64,000 nucleotides of DNA from Rhabditoides inermis (taxonomy: Eukaryota; Nematoda; Chromadorea; Rhabditida; Rhabditidae): contig CAWZYM010000372.1 of NCBI GenBank assembly GCA_963966185.1, positions 160,213 to 224,212 of the forward strand. The letters are read 5' to 3'. The translations under genes were made by a program, and so were the position numbers. The notes below the pieces were generated by a model, which did no database searches, had not been told where the DNA came from, and saw only the letters and a list, made by a program, of their open reading frames with translations. Positions 12,586-24,109 of the stretch are shown here, piece by piece; the stretch's first letter is position 1; every line of letters begins with the position of its first letter.

Positions 12586-13459
12586 GTTCCCCTTGCCCAC
12601 CTGCATCTGCGTGACGGGGTCGCTGGCCGCGCCGTTTGCCCGCTGGATGATGGCCCTCACACCAGGCATCGGACAGTTGTTCAGGGCTGAAACAGAGAAC
12701 TGTGGTTTTCAAATTCAAATCAAATCAATCAAATACTTATTCGGAATCGCAAACATGATTATGACACGTACAAACTGTGGTTTTAAATAATTAATTTTGA
12801 TAATTAGATTATTCGTTTATTTTATAAAGTGATCGTTCTCATCATAGGATAGTTGTTCAGGGCTGTAGGATTGTTTTTTTTATTATCATTTCATTTATCA
12901 TTTCTATTCATTTTCGTTTTCAGTTTAAAATCAAAAGTTTAAAAACAAAGTTTCATATAATTACTTACTAACTAAGTAAGAACTCTCCGTTTAGCGTCAC
13001 TTATTAGGTTTGGCACATATGAGATCTCAATCATATCTAATGGCCAGAGATCACTGAGCGCTTCAGTACATTAAAAAAATATTGCGTTGCTTGTGCGCGA
13101 CCGGTTGATTTAATAAACAGCCATATAGTGCGGTGGTTTTTGAACTGAAAAAATGGCGGAAACTTTATTCAATTCTTTTTTCACTCGTTTTACCAGCGTG
13201 CTCTCTATCTAATTGTGAGTGAAAGGACGATCGAGCAGCAATATAATTAATATTAATATTTAATTAATATTTAATTAATATTAAATAAATAATTAATAAT
13301 AAAAAAATGATGATACGTTTCCAACATTCGTCAAACTGATCAAGAGTTGATACAAATTTGCCGTCTATCCGAAGTTCCATAAACAACCCTCTCACCATTG
13401 GCGTTCAATCGTGTACAAAACACAGCAAGCAATAATAGAGACGGTATCCGGGGCAGCAT
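8332..13459 (-). CDS. Small secreted protein, family uncertain
   Basis: Six exons on the minus strand: 13459-13396, 12686-12601, 12145-12062, 11348-11278, 9008-8934, 8449-8332; all phases agree, 165 aa. Residues 1-21 are a signal peptide (MLPRIPSLLLLAVFC). The mature part has two cysteines (NNCPMPG; PAFCLAV), a TWGVLIIRNPE strand-like segment, VHWTIPDHSNRDGS, WQYNVFKTG and a basic tail ERRERRRG before TAG. I do not recognise the family with certainty; size, signal peptide and aromatic strands recall the small secreted clade V nematode proteins (SCVP), which is only a suggestion. A TTACAG acceptor lies one base before the ATG. Introns are up to 2.3 kb and rich in simple repeats; the donor at 12061 reads straight into GAGAGAGA. 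Confidence 0.75.
8466..8642 (+). repeat. Dispersed repeat, copy 2 of 2
   Basis: Second copy of the element at 5221-5437, in the last intron of the small secreted protein gene, in the same orientation. Followed by an imperfect (ATGT)n tract at 8639-8698. Confidence 0.75.
9409..9608. repeat. GC-rich minisatellite, orientation 1
   Basis: Tandem units of the type GCGGGTGGGGCGC and GCGGGTGAGCT, ending in an inverted stretch (CACCTGCGCCCCACCCGC) that lets the unit fold back. The flank CACTGACTACAGAGTGCGGG also appears inverted beside the copy at 11053-11214. Confidence 0.75.
10267..10875 (+). CDS. Candidate nested gene, product unknown
   Basis: Three plus-strand exons join in one frame: 10267-10358, 10486-10588, 10756-10875, each with a good AG acceptor and GT donor, ending in TGA. 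They encode 104 residues including THNHCPLKMNR, SSYGVRRHKGHTNEKQLLIG and YMIEVIAEKLELPMKL. A further Cys-containing open stretch, about 9936-10033 (YDISKQCCPQY), has a GTACGG donor but does not join in phase, so the 5' end is unresolved: either an exon is missing or the two belong to different transcripts. No family is recognised. The unit lies in an intron of the minus-strand gene 8332-13459 and is flanked on both sides by oppositely oriented GC-rich repeats. Confidence 0.4.
11053..11214. repeat. GC-rich minisatellite, orientation 2
   Basis: Same units as 9409-9608 with a foldback half (CCACCCGCATCCCACCCGCG) and a flank CGCTGTAGTCATTGATG that is the inverse of the flank beside the first copy. 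Sequence 11400-12060 holds no exon apart from CT tracts at 11907-12058. Confidence 0.75.
13244..13302. repeat. AT-rich TTAATATT tract
   Basis: Short self-complementary TTAATATT/AATTAATAT units lie in the first intron of the secreted protein gene. The rest of 12690-13395 is intronic with no other signal. Confidence 0.7.
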
Positions 13460-14197
13460 ACTGTAATAACATGAATTATAACATATAATAAAAATAGTAT
13501 GCAACATACATACATACATAAAAAATATACAAAGACTGCTTTAGCATACAGATTTAGATGTACAGATATGGAAAGATTCACAGATACCATACAGATAAAG
13601 ATTAAGCGTTGAAAGATTCCTGTAAACGACAGTGACTTTCTTTCACGATTCACGCCATGAGTCACTCAAAACAAGGAAACAATGGGCGAATTCCGGAAAT
13701 GACTTGGCGACTCAAAACGGGAAGCGATGCCCGGAGGCGATAGAGTGAGTGAAACCGAGTGCACTAAAGGCATATGACAGACAGGACCAGAGAGCGTGTG
13801 ATGTGGAGAGAGGCAGACACCATGAGAGTGTGAGATGCAGGCACGAGATAATGACACAGTTTAGTAGGGATTAGTAATGAACACTGTCCTCAGTGTGGAA
13901 TTGGCAGGTTCAAAAGAGATCGGTGTACTGTATCTATTCAAAATCACTGGGTTCGTGTTACCTGAATACGTTGAAACATACTGCATATGTGGTATTTGCA
14001 TTTGTCGCTTTCATATTCCACTCCTTTTTCCTATTCCCTTGTCCTTCACCTTTCAAGATAGGGGTGAACAAGGGCGAGAAAGTGTCTGAAGAGGCTATCA
14101 CTTTCCCCCGCGAAAACTAGTTGTCGACAGTTCACAGCAACCACACATGTTTCACACAAATAAATAAACGTAGTAACACAGAATTCGGCAAAATATC

Positions 14198-14270
14198 TGC
14201 CCCGAACCGGGATCGATCCGGTGACCTTACGATCTTCAGTCGTACGCTCTCCCAACTGAGCTATCGAGGC
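14198..14270 (-). tRNA. tRNA-Phe (GAA)
   Basis: A full cloverleaf is visible on the minus strand. The acceptor stem is GCCTCGA/TCGGGGC with one G-T pair and discriminator A. The D arm is GCTCAGTTGGGAGAGC. The anticodon stem is TACGA/TCGTA with loop CTGAAGA, so the anticodon is GAA. The T stem is ACCGG/CCGGT. There is no intron. The T loop reads ATCGATC instead of TTCGATC, so the almost invariant T54 is A; this also changes the internal B-box promoter. It is either a functional variant or a gene starting to decay. The 13460-14197 stretch upstream holds no supported gene. Confidence 0.9.
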
Positions 14271-14482
14271 TTGCCGGGGAAGCAGCCGTGCCGCGAGACA
14301 TGTGAAATAGCGCATCTCACCATCAAGAAGAAGTCATGTTCTTTCAATCATCCGATTCGAATAGCATAGTCCAGGTGGCGAATCAGCATTACATACGCGT
14401 AGGCTAACTGAAATTAGTTAACTCGAATGGAACAAAAGCGCGCCGGACGCCGTCCTTTGTAGATATCGGCTATCATAAAGGT

Positions 14483-14608
14483 GCGGTCGGTCTCTCATTA
14501 GAAAACAATTCCGAAGTGTTCGGGGGTATTCGGGTATTCGGGAGTATTCCGAAGGTGATTCGGGAATGTTTCAAAGACATTCGGGAGTGTTTTAAAGATA
14601 CTGACCGC
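14483..14608. mobile_element. Short element with GCGGTCAGT-type termini
   Basis: Ends are inverted: GCGGTCGGTCTC at the left and GATACTGACCGC at the right. The inside carries repeats of ATTCGGG.GTRTT. A second element with the same termini is at 38030-38144. Fits a small non-autonomous terminal-inverted-repeat element. Confidence 0.5.
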
Positions 14609-14654
14609 AACTTAATGATTGATGTTTAGTGTCCGATATGGGCAATGAACCTGT

Positions 14655-14693
14655 GGGGTCGACGGGGTCGACGGGGTCGAAAGGGTCGACGGA
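14655..14693. repeat. GGGGTCGAC 9-bp minisatellite
   Basis: Four imperfect copies of GGGGTCGAC in tandem, followed by CT-rich sequence to 14820. No gene is visible between this and 15119. Confidence 0.8.
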
Positions 14694-15118
14694 CCACTCA
14701 CCCATCGCAACACGGCGATTTTCGCACGTTGGTGCTCTCCCTCTCTCTCCCTCCCCCCTCTCTCTCTCTCTACCTTCTCCCCCTCCATTTCTTTCCATCC
14801 CCCCTCTCTCTCCCTCCTCTCTTATGGTACGTTTTTGTTTCCACTTTTCTTTGAACTCTTTTCTTCTCATTTTACTCTTTCGGTGAATTTTGATCAACGT
14901 ATTTGTGTGATACTTACAATAGTTTTATCTCGAGATTATGTCAGAAAATGAAACAACACTACATAAAACATAAACATACAATTAGAGTAAGATCGAAGAA
15001 CAAAATACTATCGAAAATTGTAATATTATAATTATCAAAATAAATGTCAAAATGAGAAAAAAGACTGTGGGTACAAGTTAAATATAAACATAAATGTGGA
15101 CAGAGCTCAAAACACAAA

Positions 15119-17933
15119 CTACATAATCACACACACTTTTGTCTTCATCTTGGGATCCTTGCGAATGTCGTCGCACCTGCAAAAAAGAGTAGTGAGATTT
15201 TCCAAGATAATGTTGCAGTAAAATGCACAACAATCGAAATACATCATTTGAAAGAGGCTGTTAAGCAAATCCCAGTTCTTTCTCATTCCGAACGTTTTCT
15301 AGTCCATCTCATCTACTTTGGAATTCGTGAAACGTAGTGAGATTTGCTTAGTACGGAGTGCTGCAGAATGTTGCACCCACTTTCCCATATTCCTCGTTCT
15401 CAGTCTCTCCGGGGCCACCTTAGCGGCTGGAACTCTCTCGGACTTCGGTTCTGAACAATCAATAAAGATAACAAATCGAAAATCAATAAATTGAATACCC
15501 ACTTTCTCCAATAGGAGGCAGCACCGAGCGTGGCTTTGATGGCTTGGGAGATTTCGACTGCTCCTGCAAAAACGACATTCAGCGACGAGATCCGAACCCG
15601 CGGCCTCGCAGCCTCGCGTCTCTGTCACTATCTACTACACCACATTCACACACCCACCTTGTTGTGTTTCCTCTGCTGCGCGATCAACTTCTTCACGTTG
15701 TTCATCTCGGCCAACTCATCCAACAGCGTCTGCAAAAAAAACCCACAGCTACAGTAACCCAAAACTATTTACAGTATCCGACTTCGAGGCTACACTGGAA
15801 AATATTCTACCGTATATCTAGAAAAACACAGCTACAGTAACCCGAAACTATTTACAGTATCCGACTTTGAGGCTACACTGGAAAAGTATTCTACCGTATA
15901 CCTATATAGAACATATCTAAATTCGAGCTACACTACGACAGTACAGAAACCCTACGCCACCTACAGCATCCAACTTCGAGGCTACACCAGCACAGTATTC
16001 TACCATATACATAGAAAGTATCCGAATATGAGCCACACTACGACCAGACAGTAACCCCACGCCACCTACAGTATTCGAGTTGGATGCTACAGTACAGCTA
16101 GCACCTGTGTCTCGTCTCGCATTCACGTACTACCAAAACGCTACCGTATCCCAACACATCATACCGTATCCCCATGATACCGCCAGTTCACGTATACAGT
16201 ACCCGACCGCTACCGTATCCCGTAGGCCACAGTCCCCCAGTTCACCTGCTCCTCGTCGCTCACGTATACAGCATCCGAACGCTACCGTATCCCCACACAA
16301 CATACCATATCCCCATGATTCCGCCAGTTCACGCATACAGTATCCCAACGCTACCGTATTCCGTAGGTTACAGTACCCCAGTTCACCTCACCTGCTCCTC
16401 GTCATTCACTCATACAGTATCGGAACGCTACCGTATCCCGTAGGTTACAGTACCCCACCTGTTCCTCGTCGCTGTCGGCGGCGTACTTGCCGCCCTCCCT
16501 CTTCCCCCTCGCCCCCTTCTCCCTCTCCAGTTCGGAGTTCGCGTGCAGGTCGGATAGGGTGTGGCTGGCCGGTGTGCCCGGAGTGCCGGGGAGGACCTCG
16601 GAGACGTCAAGAGGGATCTGCAATGTACTGTATTTGGAATTTTTTTTACACAAAAGTATGAGAAAATTCGAATCGTTAAGAAAAGTGTTGGTGAATTCCA
16701 TTTTTGCACTATACTTTTGCACTAGGGTCTTCGCGCGGGTCACGTGATTGCGAAATAGTTTTCAAAGGTCTGTGCATGGCTATGGATAGGGACAGAGGGA
16801 ACCGCCCGGAATATGGATAGCCCAACGTATTTTGAAGGACGTGTGCGTGTGTGCCTGTATTCCTGTTTGTGAGTTTGTGTGAATGTATGTAATTCGCGGG
16901 GATTTGGGTCTTCTCGCGGCAGGAAAGCATAATTCAGGGATTTGACAAAAAAATAAGGGGCAGTTTCGTGTTTTCTAAGAAAATAGGGTACAGTTTGCAA
17001 AAATTAGGTACAGTTTCAAAATCTCGGAACATGTGTCATCTCCGTGTGTGTCGGAGATTACGAAATCGTTTTCGAAGGTCTGTACATGACTATGAATGGG
17101 GAAGGATGTAATCGGCCCGGAAAGATGGAAAAGAACTGTATGCTCGGCTAATCTTAATAGGACCAACATGACATAATAAGAGAGAAAAAAACAAGAAAGA
17201 GAGTGCCCACCCTTCCGTCGGGATGGTCCGCTTCCGTGACGCGATATGACTCGCCGACGAGATTCGTCATGCTAGAGAGTCTGTAAAAATGAGACATGTA
17301 TGTTTTTGGGTTTCATCATTTCCAGTTGTTAAAATTAAAGTGACGTTTAGTTTTTTTTGAGTTTGATTCATTGCTCGACCCATGAAAACACGCAACGAAC
17401 AGAGGAAAAACAAAAGAACGGCGTTTGAAAGAACGGCGTCAAAAGAACGAATTCAAACTTCCCGCCAAATTGCTTATCGGAAAGTTCAGTTCAGTTCGAA
17501 TCTCACACCATGTTACCTGATGCTTGCAAATATAAACTAGACTATTAAATGACGAAAATATTGATCTATAAATCAATGTTTTCACTATACTTCACGAGTG
17601 AAACGTATCGAGTTCTCGAAACGTATCATCGAAACGTATCGCCTACCTGGTGAGCATTGCGCCGTCGGCGCTCTCCGTCTGCGAGGTAATGGACACGACG
17701 TCGGCCACCGGCGCAGACGTGGCGTCTGGAAACGTATCGGAACGTAGAGAGAGAGAAAGAGAGAGAGAGAGGGAGAGAGAGGGAGAGTGAAGAGAAAGAG
17801 AAGATAGAAAGAGAAGAGAGGGGGGGGGGGTGAAGAGAGAGAGAAGAGAGAGAGGAGAGAGAGAGTGGAGAGAGAGTGAAGAGAGAGAAGAGAGAGAGAG
17901 AGAGAGGGAGAAGAGAAAGAGTGGAGAGAGAGT

Positions 17934-17970
<37 letters not shown>

Positions 17971-18123
17971 AGAGAGGGTGAAGAGAGAGAGAAAAGAGAG
18001 AGAGAGGGTGAAGAGAGAGGGAAAAGAGAGAGAGAGGGTGAAGAGAAAGAGAAGAGACAGAGAAAAGGGCAAGAAAGAGAGAGAAGAGAGATAAGAGAGA
18101 GAAGAGAGAAGAGAGAAGAGAGA

Positions 18124-18161
<38 letters not shown>

Positions 18162-19884
18162 AGAGAGAAGAGAGAGTGAAGAGAGAGTGAAGAGAGAGAG
18201 AAGAGAGTGAGAGAGTGGAGAGAGAGAGGGTGAAGAAAAAGAGAAGAGAGAGAGAAGGTGAAGAGAGAGAGAGAGAAGAGAAAGAGAGAACGAGTGAGAG
18301 AGTGAGAGAGAGAGTCCCACCGTCGCTCTCCTGCACCGTCTCTGTCTCGGCTGCCGATGGCGCTTCCGACGGCGCCGTCTCGCGAGACGCATCAGCCTGC
18401 AAGAAAACATAAAAGTTTTGTATTTTGTAAATATATTTCTGTATTTTGTTTTTTTTATATGTTTGTATTCAGTATTTCCGTTCTATTTGTATAACTATAA
18501 CTCGTTGAACGATTAATCAGTCCTACACTGTTCGCACACTGAGCTATGTAGTAATCGTGTTAAAGCCTTTCTCAAAGCTGTGCCATTATGGTCTAGTCAG
18601 TAGTGCTACGATTAGTTTCATATACGGTACTCCACTAACAGACTTGTCGGTTAATCGAATCGACGATAATCGTCAAGTAGCGGACAGTCTCTTAAAATTA
18701 CTGCATCCCAACTACCTCGCCTTGCAAAACGCCTTCTCACTTGCCTTCGAAATCCTTCCAACTACCTCTGAAATGCCCCCACCACTATAAACTACTTGCG
18801 AATGCCCTCCTTCTAACCACTTCGAAAACGGTTTCCGGAGACACCGACAACGCCTCGAACATATCACTTGCCCCTCCGACCTGCTCCTCCTCTCTCTTCG
18901 CCATGGCTGCCGCGACGATATCGGGCGAGTTGAGGTCGTGAATCATCGGGGTGATCGAGTAGGGGGTGGGCTGGTCTGGAAAGAGGTGGTGTGATATGAT
19001 ATGTCACAGTTGCACACAATGATTTTGAAAAACATTTTCACAACAATCACAACAATGGTCTGAAAAGAGGTGTGATAGGATATGTCACACGCTCAAATTG
19101 CACACATTTTGAAAACCATTTTCACAACAATCACAACAATGGTTGAGAAAGAGGTGTGATATGGATATGACACACGCTTAGCACTTTTATCAATTACCAA
19201 TCATCGGGGTGATCGAGTAGGGGGTGGGCTGGTCTGGAAACGAAACAGAACAGTCTTCTGTTTCCAAGTCTTCTTAAGTCTTTTCAAGTCTTCGCATTTG
19301 TTTGGAGTTTGGTCTGGTCAAAGAAAAGAGGTGTGACGCGGTGAACTATATACACTCATCCGGCTCAGCACTAGAGTTGTGTCGATGACCAAAAGTATGT
19401 ATTAATCGTGAATCGTTTGATCGATTTTTTTGTGACTGTTCAAACAATTAATCGATTAATCGAAATCCGATCAATTTTAAATGGAGTGATCGAGTACGGG
19501 GCGGACTCTGGAAAGAAACAGAACAGTCTTCTGTTTCCAAGTCCTCTTGGCGCTACTCATAAGAACAGGGCGATGGATATGTTTTCCAAACATATGATCA
19601 TGAAATAGCGATACCGAATAAAGTATTTGATTTTATTTTTATTTGATCATCTTTTCGAGTCTTCTGTTTTGTTTGGTCTGGACGAAGAAAAGAGGTGTGC
19701 CGTGGTAAACCGTATACGCAGCACAATTTTTTTCGAAGAACAGTATTGCGATCTCACAACAATCACCCTGCCCTGTGTGGAGGTCGGGTTGCAGCTCGCA
19801 ACTTGCGGGGATTGTGAAATCGCGTTCAACACACGTAAAACATCCAAATCGTGTGGAAGTGCAAGAGAAAGAGAAAGAGAGAGC

Positions 19885-19921
<37 letters not shown>

Positions 19922-19931
19922 AGAGAGAGAG

Positions 19932-19980
<49 letters not shown>

Positions 19981-22900
19981 GAGAGGTCGTGTCTACTCTA
20001 CTTTTCTCACGGATCACGAGGCTCGCTTCGTTGTGCGTCGGCCGCGGCGTGCGCTGCGACCTAAAACGGACTTTAATTAATTAATTAATCAATTAATTAA
20101 TTAATTAATTGAATTTTGATTTTGTTTTCCTTATCCATATCTATTTCGTTTCGGTTAATGCTAGATTATAGTGGTTGCGCTTCGATCTCTCACCTCCAGC
20201 CTGCAATTAGAACGCTTTCCGGGGTGCATTAACGCTTAACGCATACGCATTATAGAATCGCCAGAATGCTGGAGATTGCAAGCTAAAGACGTTTCATCAA
20301 ACTACCGGCTCGCTTTCGAATCTATGCTGAGAATGAAGTATGAAGAAGACGACGATTTAAAACCGCGACCAAAAAGTGCGCCGCTTCTTCTCTTTTCATA
20401 TCATCTCACACAGAAACTCGTAAACTCTCCATTACTCCAAAAAACTTTGCGCAAGCAGATTGCATTCTATTGAAATGTGTTGCAAATGTGCAATTGCAAT
20501 AAGGCTCCCGGTGCCCAGCGTTGCTGCGCGCTGCGTGTTCACTTTCCACGCGCTGCGGCCGCTGGCAGTTTGCCAAAGAGCAATCGATCTGACTCACAGG
20601 TGCGGGCTGTTGAGCAGACTGTCGTCTTTCTCCTCTCTCGGGTGCTGTGTGTCCTGCCGGAAGAAGCCGCTGCGACGCTGGTTCCGCAGACGCGACTGCA
20701 ACAAGTACGTATAGTCGCCACCTGGAGGATAGTTTCCGCCAGGGTCAGTTGGCGAAACTCAGTCGCGTGCGAGAGGCTCGAGTAAGCCGCGACATCTTCG
20801 ATTCGCGTGTCGGCTTCTTTGATCGATATTAGCGTTCGAATGCGCGCGCTCGGGTCTCCTCACGATTCAAATGTGACTAGAGGGTAGATCAATTTTCTAC
20901 CGTGACTCGGCGAGCTCTCTCCCTGAATAATATTACAGTTGAAGTTGACATCTCTTTTGCAAATTTTCAAAGTGTAGCCTATGAAGATTAACACGTTTTT
21001 TTTTTCCTTACGACGTGCCCTAAATGACATGGTCACTGGGTTGACAATGTAAAAAGCGCTTAGTTTAGTTTGAGACTTAGTTTGAGACAAATTAGTTTGA
21101 GACTAGACGATGTTTTGACTTCTTTGCGTACTTTGTTATCGGAAACACATGGGCAACTGAAACTCACTAGTTTTCATTACTATTATCGAATTTCATCAAA
21201 AATTAGGTTTTTGTTATCCCCCTTATTTGTTATTCTCACCTCGTTTCGCTCCTCGACCTCTTTGATACGCTTGAGGTCCTCCGCTCCGAGCTGCGCTACC
21301 TGAAATGGTGGTTGGTGACTGGTACCCAAAAGGGTCCTGGTTCTTTTTCAACCTGGTTTTCCAGTTTCATACAGAATGGCGTTACAGAACGTCATACAGA
21401 ATGGTTGTTGACTGGTACCAAACGACCGAACTGGTTCCCGGTTCTTTATCAACCTGGTTTTCCAGTTTCATACATCGATTGTCCATTTCATTCACCACAG
21501 AAATACTGTTACGAATTAGGTTGGCATCTGCAACTCGAACAAACTGGTTCGATCGGCACCAGACTGGTTCCCGACTGGTTCTCCTGGTTCTCCCCTTGCA
21601 CCCACCGACACGCGCACTTGCTGACGGACAACGATCGGGTCGACCGGCACAATTTGCTCGCCGTTCGTGGAGAGACCGAGCACGAACGACTGTAGTGTAC
21701 ATGGTGAAGGGTGGTGCGACACTTGTATGAAACTGCATACCGCACAATCGATTTCTCACTACACCCTTAAAAAATATAGAATATCAATATAGTTTATCGT
21801 CGGAAAATTGTTAAAGACAATAAGGTAACGAGACACCAATGTAATATTGGTCTACAGCTACTCAGTCTACACAGTTTTTCTTCGCATGGGAAAACCACCG
21901 GAAATCTGACATATCAACGACGCAAGCTCGATTACTGATTTCTTAATGGCCACGCCTGCACATGATAGCTACGCACTTGTGATACGCATTAGAGGCTACC
22001 GTTTCCAGTGCCATGAACGATTTACAAACAACCGTAATCCAACTACCGTATCTCGTGAGTGTCTGTTGTCAAAGTACCGTAATCCAAATATACCCACCGA
22101 TAGCGCGTCGCTTTCGCCGGAGAGTCGTCGGCTCGAAGGGGCGCCGGTCGATTGGTCACTGTATTTTTTTTTAATAATTACGGTAAACATACGGTAAAAA
22201 ACAGTATTATTACACATTATATACAATACTAAGGTTACGGTACAGTAATGCATCAACTACATCGAATGATATATCCAATAGCTGAATGCAACGTGTTCAA
22301 AAAGCAAAAGGCGTGGCTCTACGGTATTGCAAGTTTGCCTTAGCACATCCGATCGGGATTTGACGTAAATGCATGTGATTTGCATATTTGCGTATTCAAT
22401 TTGCACATTAGCTGAGTGCTGCATCGCGCCACGTAGAAATACATTGATGACACGCAATAATTTTGTGATGACGATCATTTCTCGTTGCAAGGCGACATAG
22501 TCAACATCTATCCAGTCCAGTAATTCAGTTTACTATAAACTTTGTAGGCTTCATGAGCCGTATCCGTGGCATCACCAAGGTGTCCTTGTAAATATGTCAA
22601 ATACGAATACAATCTCTCACTTTCACTACAGTGACCGTAATATATTTGTCAAAATGTAAAAACTCGCAAAACTGACAAAACTCACTCGAAGCTCATTCGA
22701 CTCATTCCGGATCCGCGCTCAGCGCTCTCCGGCTGATCCATCTGATCCTGGAAAATAAATCGATAAATCGATAAATTGATATATTGATAATTATTCAATA
22801 CATGATCTTCCTCCGTCTCCTGCGCTTGCATGATGACCGGCGGGTGCTTGACGTACCTGAAATGAATGAGCGTTGGGTCCTGACACGATTGTATGGATCA

Positions 22901-24061
22901 TTGAATACACTAATGATGTGCGTGTTCAAGTAAAAGCAGGAATGAGAAGGAACAAGAAACATGCGCCATGTTTGGCGCGTTTACTATATCCACACTGACT
23001 CAACTACATACATTCACTTATCTTTTTTTTTCGAGTTTCACTCTCACTCACTCTTTCTCTAATCTTTTTCACCGGAGTTGCAGAATGCTTTCTAATCTTT
23101 ATTTGCTTTGTCTCACTAAAAGGAAACTGATTGATGTTAGACAGTCCTTCATCATATTTTTTGTTGTGCTTCCCATGATGTCATTGCGATTCTGTTTCTA
23201 TGGATACATATATTATATTATTATATTATATTATTCGCACTGTTGCATGTGCACGATGATAAGTAGATGATTTGTGCAAATGCAATGCGATGTTGAGATT
23301 GAATCATGTATCATCGATCAATAGAATGTGAAGAACATACCGACAGATCGCATGTTCAATTTGCATGTTATACCCCGAACTTGAACTAATAAAATCAGTT
23401 ATTTTTTTTGAATAAAATAATATTAAACAATATCATTAATAACATATAATAATATAACAATATAACACGCACCTCGGTCGGCTCTTCTTGCCAGTGATCT
23501 CGTAGATTTTCATCTCGCCCTTCCCCTGAAGGAAAGTGGATTCGAGAAAAAATTATAAAAACGCTAGTTAAAAAGCAGACAGCACGCAAAAACGCACACT
23601 TTTGCGTTCAAAAATAGTTTAGCCCGATGGGTCAGTGAAGTGGACTAGTGTACACGTGTTTGTTTTGAATTGTAAAATATTGTTTGAAATAATTTGAAGA
23701 ACACCTAAAAAGTGGGGTTTACAAGTGTGAAACGTACTGTGTGAAACATGATTTCATTCATGAACCACTTGCAACTTCCTTGCTTCACGTATATGGTACT
23801 TGTATTACTTATATTATTTACGGAATAGTTGCGAGCCAACAGATTGAGAAAGTTCAATGAAACGTAGAACTCTTGAAAACACAAAAAAAATTGAAAATAC
23901 AAACCTTGATGACCATAACTCCACGATGTTTGATCACAAACGCTCCCGGTTTCATCCTGTAAATTATTATCTAATAAAGATATCTATGCAATCTGTCAAT
24001 CTCTCTTTTCTCTTACTTATATGTATGTTTATTTTTCTCCACTTATTTTTCTCTGTCGTTT

Positions 24062-24109
<48 letters not shown>

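Larger units (their letters stand above)
15119..22856 (-). other. Cyclase gene: C-terminal tail with CaaX box
   Basis: Exons 22856-22802, 22747-22686, 22158-22098, 21689-21606, 21299-21240, 20695-20598, 20060-20002, 18975-18881, 18396-18321, 17725-17647, 17280-17211, 16617-16459, 15729-15658, 15563-15503, 15450-15381, 15176-15119. The tail is Ser/Pro/Glu/Lys-rich and probably disordered, with short helical bits (ELAEMNNVKKLIAQQR). It closes with a basic stretch KDPKMKTK and CVIM, a CaaX box of the farnesyl type. All phases fit the cyclase domain. A separate gene is possible, but no internal start, acceptor-ATG or stop separates them. Confidence 0.75.

Noticed and set aside
17626..18410. Long open frames of about 255 residues of Ser/Leu/Phe on the minus strand, and Arg/Glu frames on the plus strand
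   Set aside because: Produced by the GA/CT tract in a cyclase intron; the real exons on each side are in phase without it.
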